A program made the translations under genes and the position numbers. Below are positions 32,045 to 43,375 of a stretch of 64,000 nucleotides of DNA, in pieces. The DNA is from Dendrocalamus latiflorus (taxonomy: Eukaryota; Streptophyta; Magnoliopsida; Poales; Poaceae), in the NCBI GenBank assembly GCA_017311315.1, contig CM029663.1:33274622-33338621 (forward strand). Reading direction: 5' to 3'. The stretch's first letter is position 1. Each line of letters starts with the position of its first letter. Below the pieces are notes generated by a model. It ran no database searches, had not been told where the DNA came from, and saw nothing but the letters and a program-made list of their open reading frames with translations.

Positions 32045-33170
32045 TGATGAGGCGATGGGGTCCCGATCTTCCGATAGGATGATAACTATCGATTTTGGTG
32101 GAGATGACTCTTGCGATCCGACTACAACCGTACGAGACGTCACTTGCGCCTTAGCAATCGCTGAACCACACCCAAGTCGTTATCAACCGTGCCAAGAACG
32201 CGGTTGACCTGACCACGAAGGTCTATTCCTGCATGCAATCGAAGAACAAGCAAGAACAAGGATAGTGAGCAACCTGAATTTGCTAGATATAAAAGTCGCA
32301 CAAGGATAGTTGAGGTTCTGTAACACGAATCTGTTGGTCTAGCCGACACAAGAGAACGTGGAGTTTGCACAAGGGGCTAAACTGATCTAAACAAAACCTA
32401 AGTCCTAGAAACGGAGGCGGCGGCTCCTATATAGTGAAAACAACCAGGGGAGGCGTCCCAAAGGGTACACCCTAGGGTTACAAGGCCCATGGGCCCAAGT
32501 GGAGGTGGCGCAGCACCCTTTTGACTCGGACTCAGAAACCTACGTGAATTGTTTTGATGATTTCGGCCGGCTCGGATGGAATTTGAAGATGAGGTTGGAT
32601 CCATTGGAAAGTAGACTTAATAATCTTTCCATGAAGTACAAGAACGTCCCAAACGGAGTCCGTATGAGGAAGTTATGTCCGTTTAAACTTGCACCATTGC
32701 AGCAGTCCGAATCCGATTCCAGTACGTGACCAACGTGGACTCTTTTGACGATTGCGGCCGGCTCAGATAGAATTTGAAGAAGAGGTTGGATCCGTTGGAA
32801 AATAGACTTCATAAGCTTTCCATGAAGTACAAGAACGTCCCAAACGGAGTCCGTATGAGGAAGTTATGCCCGTTTGAACTTGGTACCATCGCAGCAGTCC
32901 GAGTCTGATTCCAAAACGTGTCCAACTCGAATTCGTGCTTGACTTGGTCCCAAAGTGACGTGGTGACCTCCATTATTCCTTCCATGCATGTCCAGGACTC
33001 CATATCCCTTTCCTTCATCCTTTCCCAAGTTCCTAAGCACAATTAAATCACTTGCATTAGGTAGCGGTCTATTCTTAGTAACATATGAAGGCTGAAGAAA
33101 CGAATTCACCTTTAGTTCAATCTTGATATTGGGCGCTATTGTCGTATGTGTTTGTGGCGTGGTCACATCA
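32045..33170 (-). repeat. TR-GAG element 3' LTR (1126 bp)
   Basis: From tgatgaggcgatgggg to gtggtcacatca. Includes an internal near-tandem duplication of roughly 190 bp (starting near 32567 and 32757) sharing tccatgaagtacaagaacgt and onward. Differs from the other LTR at the positions reading tacgtgaattg (tacatgaattg there) and gatttcggcc (gattccggcc there). Confidence 0.95.
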
Positions 33171-34934
33171 TCCTCCCCTTCTTGATAGAAAAACCGTCCT
33201 CGGTTTTAGCATATGTGTAGCCTCACGTATTGCATGATCTTCATCATAAATGTCGGTACATAATAACAAACGCAACAAACTCTCATTATGTAATATCATA
33301 AGTTCTTTGTCAAACAAAGTGAAACCTCTTTGAAACGAGCTCACCTTATAATTTAAGCGATGCGAAGGAACTCTTGTAATTAGGACAACAAGCATAGGAA
33401 ATATGGTTGTATCCATAGGAGTCATGTCCTCATCATCCTCCCCTTCTTGAAAACAAAGCCGTCCTCGGCTTTTGATAAACTGAAAGTATGGTAACAAAGA
33501 AGCCAAGGTGTATGCATGGTATATGTATCTGTCATCCGTTTTAACGGTTCTTCGTTGTTGCACAATTAATGCTATAACACAGCAGCAATCATAAAAGCTC
33601 ATTGTATTATTAACCCAAAAGTAATCATATATGTCAATGACCAAATTAAAATTTCTCACACAGCAATTATTGCAACTAGATTTGCAAATGTAAGTGAAGC
33701 ATTTATGCAATTGAAATATCTGAAGTTGTAAACTTGAAGTGGTGGCACATATGGGCGAAGCTACAACTTTTGGAATTAAGCATAGTTCATCCATATAATC
33801 ATATCCCAATGGAGCAATAGCAAATTTATCCAGCAAGGGTGAAGAGATTTGTGTGTTCTTCCATAATTCATCATCTTTATTCAGATTGTTCATACTAGAT
33901 GATGCAAAAAGAGATGAACACATAGGTATTGGATGCATACTAAATTTTACTCCCCTCTCATATTGAACAAGATTCAACACACAAGAATTGTTATCTAAAA
34001 CAGCAAGCTTCAATTCATCCATGTGATCACAAGTTATGCATATTCGATATACAAAAAATTGATTGTCTACACCATAATCTCCAATCAAATTAAACTTATA
34101 CCCAGGGGTGTAGGCACTAAACAAGAATTTCGAACATGTAAGTTCAGAAACTTTCTCCATAGCACAATCCAAACTAACGGCCTCATTAAGCATGATATAG
34201 CACAATGCATCAGCAGGAGATATTCTATCAAATACTTCCTTATGTGTAATTAATTCGACATGTGCAAAATTATGAGCATTTAGATCAGCACATGGTTCGT
34301 TCAAGTCAACACAAGGAATATCAAAAAATTGCACTACAGCAGGTATATACTCACAAGGTTGATCTATGTCTTGTTGTAGCACCAAATCAGTACCTTTGTC
34401 ATTATCGTCCTCATCAGATACTGTAGGTACCTCAAACTTCTCCTCTAGTGGCATAAGATGCACCAGATCATCCTTCACCTCTTCAAGTATCTCGGTGGTA
34501 TCTGTAGATGGAGTAGGAACCAAAACAATATCAACATTTTCAATTACCTCAGGTTCCACCTCGCTTGTGACCGTGGGTGCTGGAGGTACAAAACGATGTC
34601 GTAATTTCTTTTTCATCTCCTCCCATGTGTATATATAGTGGAACTCGAGATTTGACCACCAATGTTGAACATCACCAATCAGCGCCGTCCTTGCCATGCT
34701 CATCTTCTCATAAGGATCAAGATCTTGTTTTTCAAAGTAGTTATCCATCATAGTAACCCACAAGAAGTAGTCCGACGACGTACACTCAGCGGTGAGTGGC
34801 AAGATATATACTGGTAATTGTTTCCCTTCGAGTTCAAATCTGCCCGCGATGACATCATAATCTACCAATTTTCTCAAGCCTGTCATTGTTAGTAGAAAAC
34901 AAGGAAACAAATCACAAGTAAATGTTCCTATCAA
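33168..34934 (-). CDS. Intact 588-residue gag-like protein of the TR-GAG element
   Basis: An uninterrupted frame. Near its N-terminus it carries a Ty3-type Retrotrans_gag core: YFLWVTMMDNYFEKQDLDP, then EKMSMARTALIGDVQHWWSN and WEEMKKKLRHRFVPP, matching W..m...F...dl.. / A...L.G.A..WW / W..m...L..rF. The remaining 400 residues are not recognised and include a Cys-rich stretch, an acidic linker and hydrophobic stretches; no CCHC knuckle is seen. The stop codon TGA (33168-33170) is made by the first three bases of the 3' LTR, so the polypurine tract is itself translated as the last codons. A start at the second ATG (MTGLRKLVDYD) would remove about 15 residues. It could assemble particles or package the element RNA in trans with a partner; that is inferred. 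Confidence 0.75.
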   Translation of the reverse strand: MIGTFTCDLFPCFLLTMTGLRKLVDYDVIAGRFELEGKQLPVYILPLTAECTSSDYFLWVTMMDNYFEKQDLDPYEKMSMARTALIGDVQHWWSNLEFHYIYTWEEMKKKLRHRFVPPAPTVTSEVEPEVIENVDIVLVPTPSTDTTEILEEVKDDLVHLMPLEEKFEVPTVSDEDDNDKGTDLVLQQDIDQPCEYIPAVVQFFDIPCVDLNEPCADLNAHNFAHVELITHKEVFDRISPADALCYIMLNEAVSLDCAMEKVSELTCSKFLFSAYTPGYKFNLIGDYGVDNQFFVYRICITCDHMDELKLAVLDNNSCVLNLVQYERGVKFSMHPIPMCSSLFASSSMNNLNKDDELWKNTQISSPLLDKFAIAPLGYDYMDELCLIPKVVASPICATTSSLQLQIFQLHKCFTYICKSSCNNCCVRNFNLVIDIYDYFWVNNTMSFYDCCCVIALIVQQRRTVKTDDRYIYHAYTLASLLPYFQFIKSRGRLCFQEGEDDEDMTPMDTTIFPMLVVLITRVPSHRLNYKVSSFQRGFTLFDKELMILHNESLLRLLLCTDIYDEDHAIREATHMLKPRTVFLSRRGG

Positions 34935-36006
34935 CTACTAGGATATGGAGGCATCAAATCAAGTCACGCATCTCTCAAGCTCTTACCAAATTCTAACAAG
35001 TTCTTACCAAAGCAAACAGGTGGTGCAACCGGTGGCTGGTTCGTGATAAATCTAACTCAAGTGATGAGTAAAGCGATTGCAAGGTACAGCGAGACCTGTT
35101 CGGTTAGTAGAAAAGTGGAGCTTGGATAGGCTATGTATTTTGTAGCAAAGGAAAACAATCAATTAATTTCAGAAATTGCACAGAATTGAATTATAGTTCG
35201 TATCTAGCACTTAGCCTATGTTGCTGATCAAACAAGGATAGGAGAAGGCCAAAACAAGTGTGTAACAATGTATAGGAGTGATGCGCACAAGATAATTCAA
35301 TAGAATGCAATCTGGAATTGAAAAGCACAAGGATTGACCCAATTCTGAGAAAGCAGATTTCTGCCCACTGGACAGCACGTCGGTATTTTGGCCGTAACTT
35401 TTCGTCAGTTGCCTTTTTTTCAATGATTCTTTTTTTCTGTGTTTCCTGACGGCTTTTTCTACAACTTTTGTTTTGGGGCCATATTCTAGAAACCGACAGA
35501 TAAAATCGCACAAAAATCACAAGCGCAGACTGTTACAGATTCAGTCCGGAAATTTGGGACAACTTGCACCGCAGATATCTTTTAACTGCCTTAATGGAAT
35601 GAAACGAAATTTTAGGATCAGTTAGATAAGGAAGCTATGGGTATAGTGGAGGTGGTTTCACTCAAAAAAGATATCGGAAACAAAAGATATGGCGTTTTTG
35701 GTGGCGGCTGCACAAGAGGGAGTCTTCTGGCCAAAATTGAAATTTAGGGTTTGATGTGATTTTGATGGTTTTGGACGTGGGGATTTTTTTTTGGGAGTTT
35801 TATGGACCACAAATATGACCAGCAACAAGAAAATGCTAAGACGAACACAAACTCAATTTAGCAAACCAAAATTAACAGATCTAAAAGCACAACGAGGTTT
35901 GGACAGCGGAAATTAACTCTTTTTGTGGGGCAATTTTTCTGGACTATGGGAAACAAAAATCAATCTACTAAATAGGGATACAAGAAATTCCTACCGGTCA
36001 ACTGAA

Positions 36007-36018
36007 GCTCTGATACCA
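36007..36018 (-). promoter_or_regulatory. Primer binding site (tRNA-iMet type)
   Basis: gctctgatacca on the plus strand is the complement of tggtatcagagc and lies two bases from the 5' LTR edge of the minus-strand element. Confidence 0.9.
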
Positions 36019-36020
36019 AC

Positions 36021-37146
36021 TGATGAGGCGATGGGGTCCCGATCTTCCGATAGGATGATAACTATCGATTTTGGTGGAGATGACTCTTGCGATCCGACTA
36101 CAACCGTACGAGACGTCACTTGCGCCTTAGCAATCGCTGAACCACACCCAAGTCGTTATCAACCGTGCCAAGAACGCGGTTGACCTGACCACGAAGGTCT
36201 ATTCCTGCATGCAATCGAAGAACAAGCAAGAACAAGGATAGTGAGCAACCTGAATTTGCTAGATATAAAAGTCGCACAAGGATAGTTGAGGTTCTGTAAC
36301 ACGAATCTGTTGGTCTAGCCGACACAAGAGAACGTGGAGTTTGCACAAGGGGCTAAACTGATCTAAACAAAACCTAAGTCCTAGAAACGGAGGCGGCGGC
36401 TCCTATATAGTGAAAACAACCAGGGGAGGCGTCCCAAAGGGTACACCCTAGGGTTACAAGGCCCATGGGCCCAAGTGGAGGTGGCGCAGCACCCTTTTGA
36501 CTCGGACTCAGAAACCTACATGAATTGTTTTGATGATTCCGGCCGGCTCGGATGGAATTTGAAGATGAGGTTGGATCCATTGGAAAGTAGACTTAATAAT
36601 CTTTCCATGAAGTACAAGAACGTCCCAAACGGAGTCCGTATGAGGAAGTTATGTCCGTTTAAACTTGCACCATTGCAGCAGTCCGAATCCGATTCCAGTA
36701 CGTGACCAACGTGGACTCTTTTGACGATTGCGGCCGGCTCAGATAGAATTTGAAGAAGAGGTTGGATCCGTTGGAAAATAGACTTCATAAGCTTTCCATG
36801 AAGTACAAGAACGTCCCAAACGGAGTCCGTATGAGGAAGTTATGCCCGTTTGAACTTGGTACCATCGCAGCAGTCCGAGTCTGATTCCAAAACGTGTCCA
36901 ACTCGAATTCGTGCTTGACTTGGTCCCAAAGTGACGTGGTGACCTCCATTATTCCTTCCATGCATGTCCAGGACTCCATATCCCTTTCCTTCATCCTTTC
37001 CCAAGTTCCTAAGCACAATTAAATCACTTGCATTAGGTAGCGGTCTATTCTTAGTAACATATGAAGGCTGAAGAAACGAATTCACCTTTAGTTCAATCTT
37101 GATATTGGGCGCTATTGTCGTATGTGTTTGTGGCGTGGTCACATCA
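36021..37146 (-). repeat. TR-GAG element 5' LTR (1126 bp)
   Basis: Near-identical partner of 32045-33170, followed by the target duplication cgctg. The minus-strand promoter should lie within it; no clear TATA assignment was made. Confidence 0.95.
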
Positions 37147-39639
37147 CGCTGCCGCCTGCGCCTGCCGCTGCTCCGCCACTCGCCGAAATGACCGCACATG
37201 CCGCCTTCCCGATGCTGGCCCTCCTCGCACGCCAATAAGACCCCCCAAAGCCTCCACTGTGTCTCCCACACCCTAGGCCATCTCCAGCTTCACTCAATCG
37301 AGAAATCGAGCACTCCCACCGCCGGCCCCGCTCATCTTCTCCATCTCCGGCCACCCAGCTCCCCGCCGGTCCCCGCTGTGGAATCCAAATTCCGTCCACC
37401 CACACCACCCTCGGAGTGCCGTGAGCCTATTCCCGGCATTCCCCAAGCCCTCCGACGGTCGCACCTCGCCAGCACCGACGCTCCTCCTCAAACCGCCGCC
37501 ATTACTCGCTGCCGACCCACCTCCGGCCACCCCGGGTCCCTACCGATGCTTCCCTCAGCTTCCCCGTCCGGTGGGCAACCCATTTTGGCCGTCACCCGAA
37601 GCTCCCCGGCCGTCGTTCGTCGCCGGTGCCGTCGCCCCCGAGCTCCTCTGCCCCAACTCCTCCCCGCTCCACTTAACTAGCCCGCTGCCCCTCCCCCGTC
37701 AGGTAACACCCGAGGGTGAGTTGGCTAAGGGCGCACGTCCTCACCCCACCGGCCCGAGTTCGAGCCCCCCTTGCGCAGCAATAAGCGGGGTTTTAGTTAA
37801 TGATTTTTTATGAGTAGTGATAGTAATGAGGATCTGGTACAAATCAGGGTTTAATTAGTGAGTAATACAAAAGTTATTAGAAATTAAGTAAGCCTAATTA
37901 ATATTCGGACAAGAAGAAACTAATGCTAAGGGTAATTAGTTAGTGAACAATGACCTTCATATATGCATAGGTAGGATTAGTATCAGACACTGACATGTGG
38001 GCCATACCAATTTAATTAAAAATAATAGTTGGCCCCACATGTCATAGGTACAGTAAAAATAAAACAAAAGTACTAAATAGCTAGAGACTGCACAGTGGGA
38101 CCCACTGTCAGAGTTTTAATATTTCTGGGATTTAATTTAAACTGAAAATTTCAAATGTGCATAACTTCTTCATTTTAACACCAAATTGAGTGAAACAAAT
38201 TTCTAAATTTATCTGAATTCAGGATCTAACCAATGGAACTGAAATCATGATTTTCAGAGTTCGTTTGAATTTATGGTGTTATTTTGTTTGTTTGAGTTGC
38301 TGATTTCTTTTCTTTTATCCAAATTTTCGCGCACGTTAAAATTAGCGTACGAGGCTCAAGAAGAGGAGGCCGAGGCAGCAGCTCAAGAAGCACCAGACCA
38401 GCAAGAAACCGACCACTTTGAACAAGGCGAGTTAACACTTTGACCATGTTGAACCCATGTTTATGCAAATTAATTTCTTTTTAAATTACCAACATGCATG
38501 TTGCTATTTTATGTGATAGATTACTTTTGCTCTTAAAGATGTTAGTTATACCCCTCATACTATGCTTGCTAGTATCACTTCGTTGAAATTTTGGACATAT
38601 GAACCTTGTCGCCGTAGCAAAATTATAATGATATAGCTTTTGCAAATAAGTCCATACGAATATTGCGATGCTTAGTATTGCTAGATAGTCGGGGGTACCT
38701 AAATACCCCAAAATCATCATTTACAATCATAGTATGTTTTGGGCAGTCATGGTGGGAATGACTGGAGTATGTTGATATGGTTATTTTATATTCCTGAAAA
38801 ACCTCAACACTGCTTAAGTACCTGGATGGATGGTTTGGGGGCTGGTATGTGGTGCAGAGGACGCACAAATTGTGAAATGTGGTAGAACCATCCAGGTAGC
38901 CCTAAGGACCGAATCTCGTCATGTCAACTCGTGTAATACAGTACAACCACAAGTCTGTAAAGCACAACTTGGCTAAGTAAATTTATCGAAACCCCCGGAC
39001 TCATCTCACCGGTAGTGGATATGAGTGGATATGCAAGGGCAAGGGGAGGCCTAAAGGGACACCGAGTGGAGGGTGAAGTTTCCCAGTCGTGCTAGCGTTG
39101 AGGGGAGTGGAGCTCGAATAACGCTAGTATCCATGGGGAACATCCCGTGCACAGATGGGACCCACCGCAAGTGGGAGCAGCCCATAGAGTGAGATGACAA
39201 AAGGGACTAGATACTTTGAAAAGTCCTTGTGATGGTCTGCTCAACCACATAACTAAGGAATCGTGTGGGGCAACGAGCTGACTGTCTCTTGTGGGGAAAG
39301 TGTACCAACTCTGCAGAGTCAAAACTATTCGAATAGCCGTGCCCACGGTCAAGGACGAACATAGGAACTTAACTAGATATAGTTCTATTTAAAAATGAGG
39401 TCAGAAATGGGAATGGTAAAGTGGAGGGCCGCGGAAGGTCCTAGTTTGGAATTGTCCTGGGTGTCATCCCAGTGGTAAATTAAGCGGCTATAACGCTGAA
39501 GAAATTGCTATATGGTGCAGATGCCATGTAAGTCATGAATTTTAAAACTGCTAGGTCTTAAGGAATTTTAAGTAATTATATTCAAAAGCACTCTACGCAA
39601 AATAAAATGAGCCCAAGCCTTCCTTTGTTAAGCCAAGCA

Positions 39640-39641
<2 letters not shown>

Positions 39642-39707
<66 letters not shown>
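39642..39707. repeat. (AT)33 microsatellite
   Basis: Perfect alternating AT for 66 bp inside the tail of the giant LTR-like unit. Confidence 0.97.
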
Positions 39708-39709
<2 letters not shown>

Positions 39710-40232
39710 CATTCTGTGTGTTAGCTCGCGGAGCACGGTGGTTAGTGTGCTCACACTCGCTTTACCCAACACAGAAACTGAGACACAGGGTCATTATGAA
39801 CATGAAGATACCCCCACCGGTGAAGGAAGGATTCCCGAAGAAAACTAGGGCATAGCTTACGTTTCTAGCCATAGACAAGTTGACCCCTGGCTTTGTGTGC
39901 ATGTATATTATCGGACCTCCGGTGATATATACTGCACACATTTCCCCTCAGTCGCTTGCCTGTGGATGTGGTCTACTTTTGCTTCTGTTTCCGCTGCTCT
40001 TATGTAATGAAGACATTTGGCCTGCAATGGCCCCTTTTGTAAACTATCACCTGATGTGGTGTATGTTAAACCTTGTAATATTATTATCGTCTATGCGATG
40101 TATGACATGATTCAGCAATGTACCTGTGTGCACTAACTACTGATCCAAGGATTAGTGTAGTGAAACACAATAGACTTTGGATTGAAAAATCTGGGTCTGC
40201 CATTGTGCATGCATAATTGCCATCTCTACTCA

Positions 40233-41074
40233 TAGGGGTGAAAACGGAGCCAGATTTGATCGGATTATCTGGCTACTAAATCCAAATACTTAATATCCGA
40301 ATCCGAATAGAAAACGGATCCAAATTCGGATGTTGAACTGGCAAAGTGCCAGATGTCGGACGCGAGTCCGGTATGGCTAGATATCTGAATAAGATCCGGA
40401 TTTGGAGTCAGATATCCAGATTCGGCAGATATAATAGTAGTAACTAGCTAATATGCATCTTTTGCATTTGGTCTCCAAATTGGGGTACACTATATATGCA
40501 TTTCGATCATCTCGATGAGCCCATCGTCATGGTGGACTCTAATTTAACATTTCATAATTTTCATTTTGACACATCCCCAATAAAGTTTTTTGCATGCTCT
40601 TTTTAGCCAAATTTGATATATTTATAACCAATTTATCTGTAATACATCTAGAATTAGTTAGGATCAGTGGCACAATAACACCAATAATTAATGATTACGT
40701 GATAAACTAGAGGAAAATAGGCATAAATATTACTATAAAATTGGTGTCAATTTGCTAAACTTCATTGTGCCATGGGATATTAAGTTGTACAAATATTTTA
40801 CAAATACGTCATACGTGAGATGAATGATTCATTTTTTACTGTCAATATTTTTGCGTAATTACAAGTTATAGCTAGTTATTTATCAATTTAAAATGTTAAA
40901 ATAATCTGGTGCCATGCTTTAAATAGAAAAGGCCATGAATAATTATTAGAATCCAAAAAATAGTGGAATCCATATCTAATCCGTTTATGATTTAAATAAT
41001 TATTAGAATCCAAAATATAGTGAAATCCATGTCTGATCCATTTAAGCAGTGTTGTTCGATCCGTTTTCACACCT
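40233..41074. mobile_element. TIR element family R, third copy
   Basis: It starts taggggtgaaaacgga and ends gatccgttttcacacct, an inverted pair of the same family as the copies at 11840-13408. The interior is AT-rich and noncoding, with a short internal near-repeat at about 40940-41040 (attattagaatccaaaa twice). No clear target duplication was found. Confidence 0.55.
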
Positions 41075-41177
41075 GTGAACTTCGTAACTCCTACGCACAT
41101 ACTTTTGCCTGCCAATTTCCACAGGACCGATCTAGCGGCCACGAGTAAGATAGTGGGGAGGGAAAGGCGGAGGATAC

Positions 41178-41423
41178 TGTTGAGGAACCATCGCTGGCGA
41201 CCAGTCCAATCGATTCCTCTGCTTAATATGAAACGAGATCAATCACAGAAGACAGAATAATAGATTGACAACACACAGAGAGGTAGAGAGAACTCCTGGT
41301 CTTTCTTTATTGCTTTTGATTGCGTAAGTACAAAATCTGCCAGTACGGCTCCCTATTTATAGTCTACCGATGAGGTGCCCACAATGGGCCAAGACTGCTG
41401 GCCCAGGCCTAGGTTTCCTAACA
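41178..41423 (-). repeat. Copia copy 2, 3' LTR (246 bp)
   Basis: tgttgaggaaccatcgctgg to gtttcctaaca. Preceded by gatac (41173-41177), the candidate target copy whose partner is missing. Confidence 0.85.
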
Positions 41424-41689
41424 CTCCCCCTTGGGCACTTATCTGACACGCTTATGCCTCGTTAAAACTCTATAAAAACCCAATGGGAACAATTTGGAGA
41501 AAGAGTACATGATACATGTTATGCTGCGATGCACGAATTGGCTCATTAAAAACCTTGGCCGAGAAACTTCAGGATAAACTCGTTAAGGGAAAAAGAGTAT
41601 AATTCACCCAATTTCATTCAGTCTTCAGGACTTATTCTTTTGGGTACTTGATCTTCATGATCAAGATTTAATAACGGGTTTGAGAGAAT

Positions 41690-43260
41690 TCTCCCCTTGA
41701 ATTCTGCACTTCTCTAAGTCTCATCATTCTAATTTCTCGTACGCACCTTTCAAAGCTAGATGCAGGGAGTGACTTAGTGAACAAATCTGCCAGATTTTCA
41801 CAAAACTTAGTATGCAGTACTTTAATCTCGTCCATCTTCTGTATTCATGAGCATAGAAGAACTTGGGGTTGATGTGCTTTGTGAGATGGCTCTTCACATA
41901 GCCCGTCTGCACTTGTGCAACACAAGCTTCATTATATTCATAGATAATTGTGGGGGTTTGCACAATGTTCATCCCACATAACTACTGGATGTGGTGAATC
42001 ATTCGTCGGAGCCAAGCGCATTCTCGTGCGGCTTCATACAGTGCTATAATTTCTGAGTGGTTCGTCAAAGTCGTTACAAGACTTTGCTTAGACGATTTCC
42101 AGGAAATTGCAGTTCCACCACATAGGAATACATAGCCTGTTTGTGACATTGCGATATGTGGGTCAGATAGGTACCCGGCATCTGCATAGCCAATCAAGTT
42201 CAGATCTTGATTCTTTCTGTAGAACAATCCAATGTTCTTGTTTCCTTGGAGGTATTGGAAGATGTCCTTTATTCCCTGCCAATGCCTTTTGGTAGGTTTT
42301 GCACTATACCTTGCTAACAAGTTCACGGTAAATGCAATGTCCAGTCTAGTGCAGTTTGCTAAATACATAAGTGCTCCCACTACACTTAAGTATGGGAATT
42401 CCGGTCCCAGGACTTCCTCCCTCTCTTCCCTAGGTCGGAAATGATCTTTTTCTTACTGTAAATACCTCCCGATCATCGGTACTCTCGATGGGTATGCCTT
42501 CTCAAAGCCAAACCTTTTTAACACCTTCTGGGTGTAGGCTGACTGATATACTAATATTTCTTCAGGGACATGCTCAAGTTGCAGGACTAAGCAGATTTTG
42601 GCCTTGCCCAAAATCTTTCATTTCAAATTCTGACTTCAGATAGGAGCTTGCTTCTTTATATCTTCCATTGTCCCGATGATGTTTAGATCATCTACATATA
42701 CTGAGATCATACAAAATCCATTCTGGGATCGTCGTATAAACACACAGAGACAATCTTCATTATTCGTGTAGCCTTTCTTGCAGAGAAAGTCGCTTAAGCG
42801 ATTATACCACATTTTGCTAGGTTGCTTCAGTCCGTACAGTGATTTTCTGAGCTTCACACTGTACAGGTTTCTATTTGCTCTATCTTGGTTCGAGAGAGGG
42901 ATTCCTTTAGGGACCTTCATATAAATCTCCGAATTCAAGTTTCCATAAAGGTATGCAGTTACCACATCCATCAATTTCATTTCTAAATTCAAGTTCACTG
43001 CCATTGAGATCAAATATCTAAAGGTAATTCCACTCATGACTGGGGAGTAGGTTTCTTCATAATCAACTCTAGGACGTTGAGTGAAACCTTGTGCTACCAG
43101 CCTTACTTTGTATCTCACTACTTCATTTCTCTCATTTCTCTTTCGAACAAATACACACTTATGCCCTACAGGGTGCACATGTGGAGGTGTGCGGCATACG
43201 GGCCCAAACACATCTCTTTTGTTTAGAGATAGTAATTTTTTTCTATTGTCTTCTTCCAAT
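41690..43260 (-). pseudogene. Copia copy 2 reverse transcriptase and RNase H
   Basis: Reads GHKCVFVRKRNERNEVVRY, GFTQRPRVDYEETYSPVMS, an uninterrupted SLYGLKQPSKMWYNRLSDF, and SVYVDDLNIIG. RNase H follows after a break near 42640, with GALMYLANCTRLDIAFTVN and YADAGYLSD. It keeps the reverse transcriptase frame across a point where copy 1 is shifted, showing independent decay of the two copies. Confidence 0.87.
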
Positions 43261-43375
43261 CTGATCTTTTCTTACATTTAGCGATCGATGCAGGCTTGGT
43301 ATCAAGATTGATGATTGTGGCAATTTTCTTTACGAAGTAGATATCAATATTGGCTGTTGTCCTATTCATGGACTC

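Larger units (their letters stand above)
32045..37146 (-). mobile_element. Young gag-only LTR retrotransposon (TR-GAG type)
   Basis: Two 1126-bp LTRs (32045-33170 and 36021-37146) appear to differ at only about two positions. A perfect duplication cgctg occurs at 32040-32044 and 37147-37151. A tRNA-iMet primer site (complement of gctctgatacca, 36007-36018) lies beside the 5' LTR. A polypurine block aagaaggggagga abuts the 3' LTR. The only ORF is a 588-codon gag-like frame (33168-34934). No protease, integrase or reverse transcriptase exists, so replication proteins must come from another element. The LTR similarity points to a very recent insertion. Confidence 0.93.
31263..40202 (+). mobile_element. 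Giant LTR-like unit (about 3.8 kb without nested insertion), TSD TTGTG
   Basis: It starts tgtaacatcctgaaatttc and ends gggtctgcca, TG...CA, with ttgtg at 31258-31262 and 40203-40207. A nested element (32045-37146) accounts for 5.1 kb, leaving about 3833 bp of noncoding DNA. That DNA comprises an AT-rich start, a GC-rich zone (31620-32044 joined to 37152-37790) and a long tail with a TA microsatellite. No retroelement protein is encoded. The layout matches a solo LTR of a LARD or large gypsy element. GC-rich open frames around 31617-32207 and 37198-37813 are interpreted as noncoding. Confidence 0.55.

Noticed and set aside
31617..32207. 196-residue Pro/Arg/Ser-rich ORF
   Set aside because: It crosses the boundary of the young retrotransposon LTR at 32045, so the frame is accidental.
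37198..37813. Pro-rich ORFs that look like a plant gene first exon
   Set aside because: They lie in the noncoding GC-rich zone of the giant LTR-like unit; frames are open on both strands and no conserved motif was found.
39639..39848. Small ORF starting with an IY repeat
   Set aside because: Translation of the AT microsatellite.
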